Of a stretch of 5,723 nt of DNA, positions 4,641 to 5,723 are shown in pieces (within the stretch, counting starts at the first letter, position 1; the number at the start of each line of letters is the position of its first letter). The stretch lies in NCBI GenBank assembly GCA_028707675.1, contig JAQWAM010000114.1, positions 1 through 5,723 on the forward strand. Direction: 5' to 3'. The notes under the pieces are model-generated. The model did not search any database. It was not told where the DNA came from and saw only the letters and a list, made by a program, of their open reading frames with translations. Source of the stretch: Kiritimatiellia bacterium (lineage in GTDB: Bacteria; Verrucomicrobiota; Kiritimatiellia; RFP12; UBA1067). A program made the translations under genes and the position numbers.

Positions 4641-5723
4641 ATGAAAAAGGCGGGGATTTTGCTTACTGCCGTGTCCGTTACATGTTGCTTGAACGCGGGG
4701 CGAGATGGTTTGTTTTGCCAGTGTGCTCCGTATGTGATCGGACGTATTGCGGACACCGCGGCCATAGAAAAATTGAATCCGCATTTTCATACAGCTTGCG
4801 AATTCCTCCGAAAGACCGATTTGACCTCTCTCAAGGATGGGAAACTGGAAATCGACGGAGATAACGTGTTCGCTTATGTTTCGACAGTCGAACTTGCCCC
4901 GATCGATGCCGACGGAGAGTATGAATCGCATCGTCAGTACATCGATATCCATGTTCCGATCACGGAAGAGGAGACCATCGGGACCTATACCCTGACCGAG
5001 CGTGAAATCGCGCTGCCGTTCGGCGAGAAGGAAGACTATGTTCTGTTCAAGGCCAGGGGATTTTCGGTCACGGTCAAACCGAACGAGTTTGCCGTGTTCT
5101 TCCCGCCGTATGGGGGGCACCGTCCGGGCTGCACGGCGCAGAAGACGTCGGTAAAGAATCACCGCAAACTTTGCGTGAAGGTTAAAGCCGGCTTTGCCCT
5201 GAAGAACATGACGCGAGTCTATGAAAATCCGATTCCGAATCTCCGCAGCCGTCAGGCGATCTTCCCAAATCTCTGCGAACTGCCCGACGGCAGGCTGCTC
5301 TGCTGTTTCGTGCTCGCGGAGGCGTTCGAGGCGGCAGACATGCGTAGTTACCTGGCCGAATCGACGGACGGCGGCAAGACCTGGTCTGAACCTTGGCGTA
5401 TGTTTAAGGAAGGCGCTGTGCCGGAATCGGAGACATGCAAGTGTACGGCGCTCGGCGGTAATCGTGTGATGGCGATCGGCTATGCCGCGGAACGACGGGA
5501 TCGTGACGGACAGTTGGCGAACGCGCAGACGGGCGGACTTCTGCCGCACCGCGTCTTCTGCGCGTTCTCGGAAGACAGCGGCAGGACCTGGTCCGAAAAG
5601 AAAACGATTCCCGAGGCCTGGCACGCCCAGACCGAGGTGTCGGCACCGGCCGTGCGCCTGAAGGACGGTGCGCTCGCGGCTCCGATCACGGGCTTCCCGA
5701 ATTGGGTGGGAAAGATGACGTCC
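4641..5723 (+). CDS. Exported fusion of a YhcH/NanQ-type (DUF386) anomerase domain and an Asp-box sialidase-like domain, C-terminus cut by window edge
   Basis: 361 residues are visible, with no stop. Residues 1-20 (MKKAGILLTAVSVTCCLNAG) look like a signal peptide; a lipoprotein box is not clear. Residues about 31-185 match the YhcH/YjgK/YiaL family. EYESHRQYIDIH (93-104) and VFFPPYGGHRPGC (152-164) give E95, H97, H104 and H160 as likely metal ligands. E. coli NanQ (YhcH) of this family interconverts sialic acid anomers in the cytosol. Residues about 191-361 start a six-bladed sialidase-like propeller with LPDGRLL (214-220) and two Asp boxes, STDGGKTW (241-248) and SEDSGRTW (310-317). The usual RIP motif is replaced by RQAIFPN (204-210), and the distal Arg, Tyr and Glu residues lie outside the window, so sialidase activity is not proven. 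There are 13 cysteines, many for an exported protein. The family calls are strong; the coupled function is inferred. Confidence 0.85.
   Translation, partial: MKKAGILLTAVSVTCCLNAGRDGLFCQCAPYVIGRIADTAAIEKLNPHFHTACEFLRKTDLTSLKDGKLEIDGDNVFAYVSTVELAPIDADGEYESHRQYIDIHVPITEEETIGTYTLTEREIALPFGEKEDYVLFKARGFSVTVKPNEFAVFFPPYGGHRPGCTAQKTSVKNHRKLCVKVKAGFALKNMTRVYENPIPNLRSRQAIFPNLCELPDGRLLCCFVLAEAFEAADMRSYLAESTDGGKTWSEPWRMFKEGAVPESETCKCTALGGNRVMAIGYAAERRDRDGQLANAQTGGLLPHRVFCAFSEDSGRTWSEKKTIPEAWHAQTEVSAPAVRLKDGALAAPITGFPNWVGKMTS

Noticed and set aside
4680..4695. Lipoprotein signal at the C15-C16 pair of the anomerase-sialidase protein
   Set aside because: The residues before the cysteines (SVT-C, VTC-C) do not fit the usual lipobox with Gly, Ala or Ser at -1.
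4449..5624. Long minus-strand open frame of 391 codons
   Set aside because: It lies antisense to the anomerase-sialidase gene, which has clear family motifs. The translation is arginine-rich and matches no domain; it is a GC-rich shadow.

Overview
The window looks like chromosomal DNA of a GC-rich Gram-negative bacterium. An LpxL/HtrB-type lipid A acyltransferase implies a lipopolysaccharide outer membrane. The style of the exported multidomain glycan-active enzymes (SGNH esterase plus GH123; anomerase plus Asp-box sialidase-like) and an AraC regulator resembles host-glycan-degrading members of the PVC group (Verrucomicrobiota, Kiritimatiellota or Lentisphaerota). That placement is an inference from gene style only; no rRNA or tRNA gene was seen.

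Layout. Positions 1-1947 (minus) hold the first 649 residues of a secreted enzyme that runs off the left edge. It has a signal peptide, a complete SGNH/GDSL esterase domain and a GH123-type (DUF4091) beta-N-acetylgalactosaminidase-like region with its catalytic Asp-Glu pair. A 90-base gap with a small palindrome and a tandem repeat separates it from a lipid A acyltransferase (2038-3093, minus). Next comes an AraC-family regulator with an N-terminal cupin (3169 to about 4047, minus). A roughly 500-base divergent intergenic region follows. It contains a strong hairpin, a 10-bp-periodic repeat, a compound inverted repeat, an 18-bp perfect palindrome, an extended -10 promoter candidate and a 27-codon leader ORF with a strong ribosome-binding site. 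From 4641 to the right edge (plus) runs an exported protein, open at its C-terminus. It fuses a YhcH/NanQ-type (DUF386, sialic-acid anomerase family) domain to an Asp-box sialidase-like beta-propeller.

How the genes may work together. The two enzyme genes suggest removal of sugars from O-acetylated, sialylated, GalNAc-containing glycans such as mucin or glycolipid. The esterase would remove acyl groups, the sialidase-like domain would release a terminal acidic sugar, the fused anomerase would convert the released anomer, and the GH123 region would remove GalNAc. The AraC regulator, divergent from the anomerase-sialidase gene, is the natural candidate to control it. The acyltransferase looks like a housekeeping envelope gene caught between them. 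The anomerase-sialidase fusion is the most interesting item.
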